A model generated the notes under the pieces. It was not told the origin of the DNA and made no database searches. It was given only the letters and a program-made list of their open reading frames with translations. Shown one piece after another: positions 9,501 to 15,574 of a DNA stretch of 37,586 nucleotides. The position numbers and the translations under genes are program-made. Each line of letters begins with the position of its first letter. Positions within the stretch are counted from its first letter, which is position 1. The DNA lies in the NCBI GenBank assembly GCA_946614095.1, contig CAMOGG010000001.1, positions 69,968 to 107,553 of the forward strand, in the 5' to 3' direction. The stretch comes from an uncultured Caryophanales bacterium (GTDB lineage Bacteria; Bacillota_I; Bacilli_A; RF39; UBA660).

Positions 9501-9823
9501 GATTTGGAAAGTTAGATGAAAGTCTTATTATTTATATGTATGAAGAATGGTTTGAAAAATTAGCTACTTTTTTACATGTTTCTCATGTTAGACAAACTAA
9601 GAATTCTATTGAAATTGTCTTTCCAAGTGATGTTGTTGAAAAAATTGATACGGAAGAGGTTTTTATGGATGCTTTTGAGGTTAGCAATATGTTTCGTTTT
9701 ATTAGTAGGGGAAGTAATTTAGTGATTGTTTTAGATATTATTAAATTAGAAAAGCATCCGATTTATTATTTGGTAGAATTACTTCGTAAAATTAATGACA
9801 AATTTGGAGAGAGTCTTGACTAA
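6506..9823 (+). CDS. mfd: Transcription-repair coupling factor
   Basis: Mfd displaces RNA polymerase stalled at DNA lesions and recruits UvrA. At 1105 residues it is slightly short but complete. The order is an N-terminal UvrB-like region (about 1-350), the RNA-polymerase-interacting RID (VGDYVVHNVHGIGVYNG near 430), then the RecG-like superfamily 2 translocase: Walker A GDVGFGKTEVAF near 583, DEEQRFG near 681, TATPIPRT near 709, and the TRG region ATRDLSIRGAGDILG near 895. A C-terminal TRCF domain closes the protein. The SD is TAGGTGA, overlapping the pth stop. The N-terminal part is less conserved than the helicase half, as usual. Confidence 0.97.
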   Translation: MNFFNDLIHISIKNNMGLYNLTDEFFCLLLNKISLEHEHNSLVVVNSLYEANQLYNSLSNYNESTFLFPMDDFLTSEALAASPDLRITRLETIHHIIDNPFGNIVITNLMGYLRFLPTCEAYKKYILNVSVGDVISPNILVDKLISIGYCRDTIVNKTGEFAVRGFILDVFSIDEDYPYRIEFFDDEIESIRFFDPDTQKSIANLDSVKIKPFFEFLTSKEVIDNHFGKQKFLPLYEEVSNISDYLPNLYTFFKDYDQLKLSYSNIMEDVITYKNDKDKDFQGNYMLSFESLSVKNAIYYLSLNNVNSSSYISSMVNCDVHTISNFNEDSDVINQFLFQTLHDHLTIIICLKKFQIRSLLKYLKVPVVETTFSSIELGKVNLIEGDISNGFVYQNYVILTANELFKNSVVKKKYRTHFKYSSTIQDVNKLEVGDYVVHNVHGIGVYNGIKTLTLNDVTKDYLEILYLGTDKIYIPVEKIDLLGKYSGREGVVPKINKLGGSDWQKTKSRIQSKVTDMAQKLIKLYAERESRKGYAFSKDCDMSIEFEEAFPYELTNDQRRAIDQIKKDMESPSPMDRLLCGDVGFGKTEVAFVAAFKAVLDSKQVLFLCPTTILSNQHYENALNRFKDFPVSIGLLNRFTSPKEVNRIIEGLKNGTIDIVFGTHRLLSSDIHLKDLGLLIIDEEQRFGVAHKEKIKEYKTNVDVLTLTATPIPRTLQMSLVGIRSLSLIETPPINRYPVQTYVVEENKQILKDAIYKELSRNGQIFILYNRVQSIDEFSLRIQNIAPDARIGIAHGQMNKNELENTIYDFVHYTFDILICTTIIETGIDIPNVNTLIIIDADRFGLSQLYQIRGRVGRSDKFAYAYLMYQPFKSLTETAVKRLNVIKEFTELGSGFSIATRDLSIRGAGDILGSEQAGFIDSVGVDLYLKMLNDEVKKIHHEPIEEMKEEDSKPLINVTTHIDDHYVSEDDLKIEIHKKINSIDSKEKFDEVRFELEDRFGKLDESLIIYMYEEWFEKLATFLHVSHVRQTKNSIEIVFPSDVVEKIDTEEVFMDAFEVSNMFRFISRGSNLVIVLDIIKLEKHPIYYLVELLRKINDKFGESLD

Positions 9824-9844
9824 TAATTTATGAATTGATAAATT
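9816..9844 (+). promoter_or_regulatory. Possible promoter before the gene at 9868
   Basis: TTGACT (9816-9821, spanning the end of mfd) is separated by 17 bases from TAAATT (9839-9844). The -10 has two mismatches. A perfect 10-bp inverted repeat (9822-9831 with 9838-9847, loop GAATTG) overlaps it. The repeat is not followed by a clean T-run, so it is more likely a leader or operator-like hairpin than a terminator. Confidence 0.3.
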
Positions 9845-9867
9845 ATTTTATAGTAGGAGGTGTTTGT

Positions 9868-10527
9868 ATGGATGAAGATTCTTTAAAACAATTTATGCAA
9901 CAACATATTAGTAATTATCGTAATTCTGTTCTTGAGATTGTTCGTAATAATACAACTGTTTTGGTTGATGAAGATATTACTTCTTTATTTAAGGAACCTC
10001 CTTTAGATTCTATGGATTTTTTAAAAGTAAAAATTTTAGGATTGGCTAAGAAGAATAAAATTATATTTAATACTGTAGCCTTGAATCAAATTCTAAGTTC
10101 TTATCGTTTCAATGTATTAAAATGCTGCTCTAAATTAAAAAAGATTCGTATTGATTTTTTTACTAATAAAATAAAGAAAATTGATTTAGACAGTAAAAAT
10201 AGTATTATTCGTATTAATAAAAAAGATTTTGTTACAATTAATCGAGAATTTAAAAAAGTTATGAAAGAGCAATTAGCTAAATCATTTGAATCTTGTGTAA
10301 TTAAAAAAATTGATTCTATTTTTCCAGATGATGTAGATGAAAAAGTAAAAGATAGTATTGTTTCTGAACTAACAAAATATTTTAAAGGAACTTATCAAAG
10401 ACAGGTTCTTGAAAATTATGATATAAAAATTATGGTTAAAGATACTATATTAATTAATAGTACTAAGGAACAGTCAGATCATTACTTATTTACTATAAAA
10501 AATTCTAGATTATTAAATGATATTTGA
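9868..10527 (+). CDS. Hypothetical protein downstream of mfd
   Basis: I do not recognise this 219-residue protein. The start is ATG 9868, preceded by a strong AGGAGGTG; an upstream in-frame ATG (9835) lies in the hairpin region with no SD. The sequence is soluble, rich in Lys, Ile, Asp and Asn, with no membrane segment or signal peptide. It appears mostly helical at the N-terminus (MDEDSLKQFMQQHISNYRNS), with a central basic stretch (CCSKLKKIRIDFFTNKIKK) and the helix INREFKKVMKEQLAKSFES. Tandem cysteines occur near residue 90. In B. subtilis spoVT follows mfd, but no AbrB/SpoVT swapped-hairpin fold is evident here. It ends in TGA inside the -35 region of the next operon. Confidence 0.75.
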   Translation: MDEDSLKQFMQQHISNYRNSVLEIVRNNTTVLVDEDITSLFKEPPLDSMDFLKVKILGLAKKNKIIFNTVALNQILSSYRFNVLKCCSKLKKIRIDFFTNKIKKIDLDSKNSIIRINKKDFVTINREFKKVMKEQLAKSFESCVIKKIDSIFPDDVDEKVKDSIVSELTKYFKGTYQRQVLENYDIKIMVKDTILINSTKEQSDHYLFTIKNSRLLNDI

Positions 10528-10552
10528 TTTGATTTATGTTTTGTGTTATACT
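10524..10552 (+). promoter_or_regulatory. Promoter of the T-box/metG operon
   Basis: TTGATT (10524-10529) and TATACT (10547-10552) are 17 bases apart. The -35 overlaps the stop codon of the upstream gene. Transcription would start near 10559, just ahead of the T-box leader. Confidence 0.7.
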
Positions 10553-10555
10553 ATG

Positions 10556-10788
10556 TTCATATTTTAAATGTTATGAGGAAGAGCTTAATAATTTTGTTTA
10601 TTTTAGAGAGCTTTGTTAGGTGAAAAAAAGTATAAATGGGTTATATAAGTATGGCTTCTGAACTTTTATATCGATATGTAGGTATAAACGTAGATAGGCG
10701 TTAACTATTTGAGTGTATAATAGAAATTATTATAAAGTAAGGTGGTACCGCGAATGATTCGTCCTTATTCTTATAATAATTTTTTTTT
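10556..10788 (+). promoter_or_regulatory. T-box riboswitch leader of the metG operon
   Basis: The leader carries the conserved T-box AAGGTGGTACCGCG at 10739-10752, which pairs with the 3' end of uncharged tRNA to form the antiterminator, in competition with the terminator at 10726-10788. Stem I features are visible: GAGGAAGAG near 10574, AGAGAGC near 10604 pairing with GCTTCT (10654-10659), and a GGTGAAA distal loop near 10619. Because metG follows, the expected specifier is Met ATG; ATG triplets occur at 10651 and 10676, but I could not assign the specifier loop with confidence, and the bases after GAA at 10660-10662 read CTT. Low charged tRNA should allow read-through into the Nudix and metG genes. 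Confidence 0.92.
10726..10788 (+). terminator. T-box-controlled intrinsic terminator
   Basis: The arm 10726-10742 pairs with 10763-10780 (ATTATTATAA plus TAAGG against CCTTA plus TTATAATAAT), followed by eight T. The 5' arm contains the start of the T-box, so the terminator and antiterminator exclude each other. The SD of the next gene follows at once. Confidence 0.9.
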
Positions 10789-10800
10789 GGAGGGATTAAT

Positions 10801-11250
10801 ATGAATGGTGTTGGAGTAGGTATTGGTATTATTATATTTGATGAAGTTGGTAAAGTTCTTTTATTACTTAGAAATGCTGATCGAATGTTGGCTGATAGTG
10901 ATATGAGATTAGAAGGAACTTATACTTTGCCAAGTGGTAAAGTTCTTCATAATGAAACATTTGAAATGGCTGCTATAAGAAAGGTTAAGGATGAGACAAA
11001 TCTAGATGTTAATGAAAGTGATTTGGAATTAGTATCTATTTCTACTGATATTAATGAATATGCTCATTATGTTACTATTGGAATGGTTGCTTCTAAATAT
11101 AGTGGAGAATTTCAATTAAAAGATAGCGGAGAATTTACTTCATATGGTTGGTTTGATTTAAATCAATTGCCTGATAATTTATGCGAGCCAAGTATAAAAA
11201 TTATTGATAATTATTTGAATAAAAAGATATATAGTGATAAGGAGAGATAA
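10801..11250 (+). CDS. Nudix hydrolase-like protein
   Basis: A 149-residue Nudix-fold protein. Nudix enzymes hydrolyse nucleoside diphosphates linked to another moiety. The box runs from Gly46 to Leu68: Gly46, Glu52, Arg60, Val62, Asp64, Glu65. Three consensus positions deviate: the E of RE is Lys61, the first E of the EE pair is Asp64, and the late Gly is Asn67. Mg-binding Glu65 is kept, so activity is possible but may be altered. It lies first in the T-box operon, three bases before metG and with a GGAGGG SD directly after the terminator, which implies methionine-starvation control. The substrate cannot be read from the sequence. Confidence 0.85.
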   Translation: MNGVGVGIGIIIFDEVGKVLLLLRNADRMLADSDMRLEGTYTLPSGKVLHNETFEMAAIRKVKDETNLDVNESDLELVSISTDINEYAHYVTIGMVASKYSGEFQLKDSGEFTSYGWFDLNQLPDNLCEPSIKIIDNYLNKKIYSDKER

Positions 11251-11252
11251 AA

Positions 11253-12788
11253 ATGGAAAAGGAAAAGTATTATATTTCAACAGCAATTGCTTATACATCT
11301 GGAAAACCTCATATAGGTAATACTTATGAGATTGTTTTGGCAGATGCGATTGCTAGATTTAAAAGACTACAAGGATATGATGTTTATTTTCAAACTGGTA
11401 CGGATGAACATGGAGAAAAAATTGAATTAAAGGCAAAAGAAGCTGGGATAACTCCCCAAGAATTTGTAGATGAAAAGGCAGAGGAAATTCATCGTATATG
11501 GGATATTATGAATACTAGTTATGATAAATTTGTAAGGACTACAGACCCTAATCATGAGAAAGTTGTTCAGCATATTTTTAAATATATGTTTGATAAGGGA
11601 GATATTTATTTAGGTAAATATGAAGGATGGTATTGTACTCCAGATGAGTCTTTTTGGACAGATACTCAAGTGGTAGAAAAAGATGGAGTTTATGTTTGTC
11701 CTGATTGTGGGAGAGAAGTTCAAAAAAAATCAGAGGAAGCTTATTTCTTTAAATTAAGTAAATATCAGAAACAATTGGAAGAGTACATTGAATCACATCC
11801 TGAGTTTATTCAACCAGTAGCTAGAAAAAATGAAATGATTAACAATTTTATTAAGCCAGGTTTACAAGATTTATGTGTATCAAGAACTTCTTTTCAATGG
11901 GGAATACCTGTTGATTTTGATCCAAAGCATGTTGTTTATGTTTGGCTAGATGCACTTACCAATTATATTACTAATATTGGCTATGATGTAGGGAATGAGT
12001 CAAAGGTATTTCATGATAGATGGCCTGCTGATTTACATTTAATAGGAAAAGATATTATTCGTTTTCATACTATTTATTGGCCTTGCTTTTTAATGAGTTT
12101 AGACTTGCCACTACCTAAGCAAGTATTTGGGCATCCTTGGTTAATTATGAGTGATGGTAAGATGAGCAAATCTCGTGGAAATGTAGTTTATGCTGATGAT
12201 TTAGTAGATGAATTTGGTGTAGATGCAGTTCGTTATTATTTCTTACATGAGATTCCTTTTGCAAGTGATGGAGTGTTTACTCGAGAATTGTTGATAGAAA
12301 GAATAAACGGAGATCTTGCTAATATATTAGGAAATTTAGTTCAGAGAACAATTTCTATGGGAAATAAGTATTTTGATGGTGAAATTAGTAATAAAAAAGT
12401 GTTAGAAGATATTGATTATAATTTTATTGATCATATTAATTCATTAGAAAAAAATGTATCTGATAAAATGGAAAAATTACAAATTAGTGATGCTATTAGT
12501 GAAATATTTGAGTTATTGAGAGCAAGTAATAAATACATTGATGAAACAACACCATGGATTTTGGCAAAAGATGAGAAATTGATGGATCGATTAGAGACCG
12601 TACTTTATCATTTGCTGGAGGCAATTCGTGTTAGTGCTGTATTCTTAGAACCTTTTTTAACTCACACAAGTGAAGAAATCTTTAAACAGCTTCAATCAAA
12701 TTGTAAAGATTTTGAATTTAAGAATGATAATTCCTATAGTTTAGGAAAACCTACTCCATTGTTTATGAGAATAGATACTTTAAAATAG
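11253..12788 (+). CDS. metG: Methionyl-tRNA synthetase, short form
   Basis: A class I synthetase charging initiator and elongator tRNA-Met. The HIGH-type motif is PHIGN (19-23) and KMSKS is at 303-307. Also seen are TDEHGEKIE, a single zinc knuckle (CPDC near 150, with an upstream YCTPDE) and the anticodon-binding helical domain ending at KPTPLFMRID. At 511 residues it stops where the anticodon domain ends; the C-terminal tRNA-binding (Trbp111/EMAP-II-like) domain present in the roughly 660-residue B. subtilis enzyme is missing. Expression is governed by the upstream T-box. The SD is GGAGAG, overlapping the end of the Nudix gene. The stop codon lies in the stem of the terminator. Confidence 0.96.
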   Translation: MEKEKYYISTAIAYTSGKPHIGNTYEIVLADAIARFKRLQGYDVYFQTGTDEHGEKIELKAKEAGITPQEFVDEKAEEIHRIWDIMNTSYDKFVRTTDPNHEKVVQHIFKYMFDKGDIYLGKYEGWYCTPDESFWTDTQVVEKDGVYVCPDCGREVQKKSEEAYFFKLSKYQKQLEEYIESHPEFIQPVARKNEMINNFIKPGLQDLCVSRTSFQWGIPVDFDPKHVVYVWLDALTNYITNIGYDVGNESKVFHDRWPADLHLIGKDIIRFHTIYWPCFLMSLDLPLPKQVFGHPWLIMSDGKMSKSRGNVVYADDLVDEFGVDAVRYYFLHEIPFASDGVFTRELLIERINGDLANILGNLVQRTISMGNKYFDGEISNKKVLEDIDYNFIDHINSLEKNVSDKMEKLQISDAISEIFELLRASNKYIDETTPWILAKDEKLMDRLETVLYHLLEAIRVSAVFLEPFLTHTSEEIFKQLQSNCKDFEFKNDNSYSLGKPTPLFMRIDTLK

Positions 12789-12814
12789 AAGAAATTTGAA
12801 TCTTCTATTTTTTT
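12784..12814 (+). terminator. Terminator of the metG operon
   Basis: The stem AATAGAAGA (12784-12792) pairs with TCTTCTATT (12801-12809), with an 8-base loop and a T-run to 12814. The metG stop codon (12786-12788) is inside the 5' arm, and the loop supplies the -35 of the tatD promoter. Confidence 0.85.
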
Positions 12815-12824
12815 GTTTTATAAT
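12796..12824 (+). promoter_or_regulatory. Promoter of tatD, nested in a terminator
   Basis: TTGAAT (12796-12801) and TATAAT (12819-12824) are exactly 17 bases apart. The -35 lies in the loop of the metG terminator. The start would be near 12831, leaving a leader of about 14 bases that includes the GAGGTGA SD. Confidence 0.7.
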
Positions 12825-12844
12825 GATTATTATGAGGTGATAAT

Positions 12845-13603
12845 ATGTTTATTGATACTCATTGTCATTTATCCTGTGAGGATTATGAAGATATTAATCA
12901 GGTAATTGAAGACAATCGAAAGAATGGTATTGAAACAATTATTATATCTGGATGTACTAAGAAGTCTATTCTTGAATCGATTGATTTGGCGAATCAATAT
13001 GATGATGTTTTTTTAACAATTGGATATCATCCTAGTGAGGCTTCTTCTATTACGGAGGAAGATTTAAAATTATTAGAAAAACAAATCCTCGAATCTAAAA
13101 AAATTGTTGGTATTGGTGAAATAGGTTTAGATTATCATTATGGGAAAGATGATTCTTTTAAACAGAAGGAATTATTTAGGCGTCAATTAATGATTGCTTC
13201 TGAAATGCATTTACCAGTTGTGATTCATACTAGAGACGCTACGGAAGATACCATAAAGATTTTAAAAGAATTTCCTGATATTTGTGGAGATATTCATTGC
13301 TTTAGTGGTAGTATAGAAACCGCTAAAATATATATTTCTATGGGATATAAATTAGGAATAGGTGGAGTTATTACATTTAAAAATAGTAACTTATTTAGAG
13401 TAGTTGAAGCCGTTGGAATATCTCATATTCTACTCGAGACAGATGCTCCTTATCTGACACCTGAACCTTTTCGAGGTAAAAAGAATTCTTCAAAATATAT
13501 TCCATATATTGCAAAAAGAATAGCTGATATTCTTCAATTATCAGAAGAGGAAGTCGCAAAAGAGACTATTAAAAACACAAAATCCTTGTTTGACTTGAAG
13601 TAG
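12845..13603 (+). CDS. tatD: TatD family metal-dependent deoxyribonuclease
   Basis: A TIM-barrel amidohydrolase-fold nuclease of the TatD family (YabD in B. subtilis, where the gene also follows the methionyl-tRNA synthetase gene). Metal ligands are visible in order: DTHCHL (4-9), IGEIGLDYH, VIHTRDA, DIHCFSG and LETDAPYL. The length (252) is typical. TatD proteins are 3'-5' exonucleases or DNA-repair nucleases. The SD is GAGGTGA. The 3' end contains the promoter of the next gene. Confidence 0.95.
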   Translation: MFIDTHCHLSCEDYEDINQVIEDNRKNGIETIIISGCTKKSILESIDLANQYDDVFLTIGYHPSEASSITEEDLKLLEKQILESKKIVGIGEIGLDYHYGKDDSFKQKELFRRQLMIASEMHLPVVIHTRDATEDTIKILKEFPDICGDIHCFSGSIETAKIYISMGYKLGIGGVITFKNSNLFRVVEAVGISHILLETDAPYLTPEPFRGKKNSSKYIPYIAKRIADILQLSEEEVAKETIKNTKSLFDLK

Positions 13604-13618
13604 TTTTTATGCTATCTT
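13590..13618 (+). promoter_or_regulatory. Promoter of the surface-protein/signal-peptidase module
   Basis: TTGACT (13590-13595, inside tatD) is 17 bases from TATCTT (13613-13618), which is preceded by an extended -10 TG-C (TATGC). The same TATGCTAT pattern recurs at four other sites in the window. Confidence 0.65.
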
Positions 13619-13645
13619 AGTAATGATAGGAAGGGTTGGATTATT

Positions 13646-14230
13646 ATGCAAAAAAAGTATAAAACTCAACTGATTTTTTCTTTAATGATTGTGATTGCTT
13701 TCTTTTTTGCACTTTTTTTGGTTTCGTTTTTAATTTTACAAAAAAGAGATAAATCTCCTTTAAAGGTATCCTATCAAACTTCTAGTGTTTTGAGATTAAA
13801 AGATTTGTTACCTGTTTCTGACACTTTAGGAAAGACTTTTATAGGAAAAGGTACTGTTGATGGTGTTCAAGGTTATGTTTCATTTTCTATTTATAATCCT
13901 ACAAACAGAAAAATTTCTTATGATATTCTTCTTATGGAACATGATGATACTACTAGTCTAAACAAGATTCGGGCAAACTATGTTAAATTATATTTAACCA
14001 ATGATATTGATGTTCCTTTTTCTGGTTTTGATAATCGTCGACTACCTACTTATAGTGATTTATCTGTTTTAAAGGATGAACCTGGATCAAAATTATTGTA
14101 TCGTGGTATTTTAAATGGGAATGAGAAAGAAAACTTTCGACTTCGAGTATGGCTTTCTGATAGTTATTCTATTTCTAATAATCAAGATGAAAAGAATTTT
14201 ATAGTAGATGTTAAAGTTAGAGGTAATTAG
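13646..14230 (+). CDS. Membrane-anchored extracytoplasmic protein (paralogue A)
   Basis: I do not recognise the family. The 194-residue protein has a short basic N-terminus (MQKKYK), one hydrophobic segment (about 9-32), then KRDK and a soluble domain predicted to lie outside the membrane. No signal-peptidase AxA site or lipobox is obvious, so it is probably a bitopic membrane protein. The outer domain shares marks with the next gene: LRLKDLLPVSD near its start and ENFRLRVWLSD near its end, followed by a final V-DVKVRGN strand, suggesting a common beta-rich fold. It has no cysteines. An AGGAAGGG SD precedes the start, with the promoter in the tatD 3' end. It is grouped with an ER-type signal peptidase, so it may be a substrate or partner. 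Confidence 0.8.
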   Translation: MQKKYKTQLIFSLMIVIAFFFALFLVSFLILQKRDKSPLKVSYQTSSVLRLKDLLPVSDTLGKTFIGKGTVDGVQGYVSFSIYNPTNRKISYDILLMEHDDTTSLNKIRANYVKLYLTNDIDVPFSGFDNRRLPTYSDLSVLKDEPGSKLLYRGILNGNEKENFRLRVWLSDSYSISNNQDEKNFIVDVKVRGN

Positions 14231-14239
14231 GAGGATTTT

Positions 14240-14845
14240 ATGGATAAAAAGGGTTTAGAATTATCAAAAACATTTTGGATTGTTTTAATTGGGATTTGTT
14301 TATTATTTATTATTTTGATTGCAATTGGCTTTATTGCTTTTTCTCATCGAAAGGAAGAAGTTATTGAAAATGAAGAGAATGGTGGAAAGATTACTTTAAA
14401 TTATACAAATAATATTACTGGATTAAGTTTGAAGGATATTATACCAACTACGGATTCTGTTGCGATAAAGGAATTAAAAGATGGTAAGTATTTCGATTTT
14501 TTCATTGATATTGATTTAAAGAAGGCTTCTTCTATTGAGTATGAAATTTCTGCTATAAAAGATGATGATCCAAAAAATTCTTCTATTTCTGATGATGATA
14601 TTAGAATTTATTTAGAAAAAGAAAAAAGTGGTACTTATACTAAAGTTTTTGGTCCTAGTAAGTATATTCCAATTAAAAAAACTACGGAATTAGGTTCTCC
14701 AGCTGGAAGTATGGTTTTAGTTCATTCCAAGGCTATTCAATCTTCTAAGGATAATTATCGCTTAAGAATGTGGTTATCAGATAAAAGTGTAATGGAAAAG
14801 GGAAATTATTCAGTTGATATAGTAGTCAATGGTCATGCAAAATAG
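14240..14845 (+). CDS. Membrane-anchored extracytoplasmic protein (paralogue B)
   Basis: A 201-residue protein of the same unrecognised type as its upstream neighbour: a Lys-rich N-terminus, a hydrophobic segment (about 13-34), SHRKEE, an acidic Asn-rich linker, and an outer domain. The paired motifs are LSLKDIIPTTD (against LRLKDLLPVSD) and DNYRLRMWLSD (against ENFRLRVWLSD), with a matching final strand SVDIVVNGHAK. The order and spacing of these blocks match, so the two look like an old tandem duplication. The gene starts 9 bases after A with AGGAGG as SD, implying one transcript. It ends just before a terminator. Confidence 0.8.
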   Translation: MDKKGLELSKTFWIVLIGICLLFIILIAIGFIAFSHRKEEVIENEENGGKITLNYTNNITGLSLKDIIPTTDSVAIKELKDGKYFDFFIDIDLKKASSIEYEISAIKDDDPKNSSISDDDIRIYLEKEKSGTYTKVFGPSKYIPIKKTTELGSPAGSMVLVHSKAIQSSKDNYRLRMWLSDKSVMEKGNYSVDIVVNGHAK

Positions 14846-14871
14846 AAGTGTCAATTTACTTCTTTTTTTTT
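14844..14871 (+). terminator. Terminator after the surface-protein pair
   Basis: AGAAGT (14844-14849) pairs with ACTTCT (14858-14863), with an 8-base loop and a T9 run. The stem is short, so it may be leaky toward the signal peptidase gene. Confidence 0.7.
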
Positions 14872-14902
14872 GATATTTATAGTTTTTTTTGATATCACGT
14901 AT

Positions 14903-14908
14903 TATAAT
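14903..14908 (+). promoter_or_regulatory. Possible -10 element of the signal peptidase gene
   Basis: TATAAT stands at 14903-14908, 25 bases before the start codon, right after the terminator. No good -35 lies at 16-18 bases; TTGATA at 14889 is too close and TTGATA at 14870 too far. Confidence 0.35.
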
Positions 14909-14932
14909 GAATGTAAGAATGGGAGTGATAAA

Positions 14933-15523
14933 ATGAATGGTATTGCTACTAGTGATCGATTTCAAGCTTTTCAATATTTATCTTTTTTTATTACTCGCTC
15001 TTTTTTAATTGCTGTTTTATTTTTTATGTGTTTAATTACTATTATATTTGGTTTTTATTTCATTGATTTATCAATTCATTCAGATAGTCCTTTATTCGGT
15101 GCTTATGTAATTGTTTCTCCTAGTATGGTTCCTACTATAAAAATAAACGATGCTATTGTTATTCGACGTGTTGATCATGATAATTATAAGATAGGAGATA
15201 TTATTACTTTTACTTCTAATGATAGTCAGTATAAAGGATTAACAATTACTCATCGTATTGTTGATAAAAAAGTTGAACAAAAGGGAGAAATTAGTCGTTA
15301 TACAACCAAAGGAGATAATAATGTTATCGCAGATCCAACTCCTGTTCATACAAATGATATTTTTGGAAGAGTACTTTTTAAGATTCCAAAAATTGGATAT
15401 ATTCAAAATTATTTATCTAAACCTACTAATTTTTTTAAATGTTTATTTATTCCTGGTCTTTTATTTGTTGGATATGAAGTTGGACGTATTATTTTTATGT
15501 TGAAAAATCAAAAGAAAGATTAG
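14933..15523 (+). CDS. ER-type (SipW-like) signal peptidase I
   Basis: A membrane serine protease that cleaves signal peptides. Two membrane segments are seen (about 24-45 and 168-188). The catalytic Ser64 is in VSPSMVPTI, and the general base is His107 in ITHRIV in place of the Lys of ordinary bacterial SipS-type enzymes, which defines the ER/archaeal type. TKGDNNVIADPTPV (125-138) is the family's third box. In B. subtilis SipW processes the matrix proteins TasA and TapA. The start is ATG 14933, chosen for the GGGAGTGA SD; an in-frame upstream extension is hydrophobic but has no SD. The two anchored proteins directly upstream are plausible substrates or partners, but no camelysin/TasA-like gene is visible. 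Confidence 0.88.
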   Translation: MNGIATSDRFQAFQYLSFFITRSFLIAVLFFMCLITIIFGFYFIDLSIHSDSPLFGAYVIVSPSMVPTIKINDAIVIRRVDHDNYKIGDIITFTSNDSQYKGLTITHRIVDKKVEQKGEISRYTTKGDNNVIADPTPVHTNDIFGRVLFKIPKIGYIQNYLSKPTNFFKCLFIPGLLFVGYEVGRIIFMLKNQKKD

Positions 15524-15537
15524 TTCTTTCTTTTTTT
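15511..15537 (+). terminator. Terminator of the signal peptidase gene
   Basis: AAAGAAAGA (15511-15519) pairs with TCTTTCTTT (15525-15533), loop TTAGT, continuing into a T-run. The stop codon is in the loop. Confidence 0.75.
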
Positions 15538-15549
15538 ATTTGTCTGCTT

Positions 15550-15555
15550 TATAAT
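15550..15555 (+). promoter_or_regulatory. -10 element of rsmA
   Basis: TATAAT lies 20 bases before the rsmA start. The 17-base-upstream position falls in the 3' arm of the preceding terminator (TTTCTT-like), a poor -35. Confidence 0.4.
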
Positions 15556-15574
15556 AAGTTCATTGGGTGATAGT

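Noticed and set aside
14870-14932. N-terminal extension of the signal peptidase
   Set aside because: It would start inside the terminator T-run without an SD; GGGAGTGA supports ATG 14933.
15258-15503. An 81-codon frame within the signal peptidase gene
   Set aside because: It is fully contained in another frame of a well-supported gene and has no family features.
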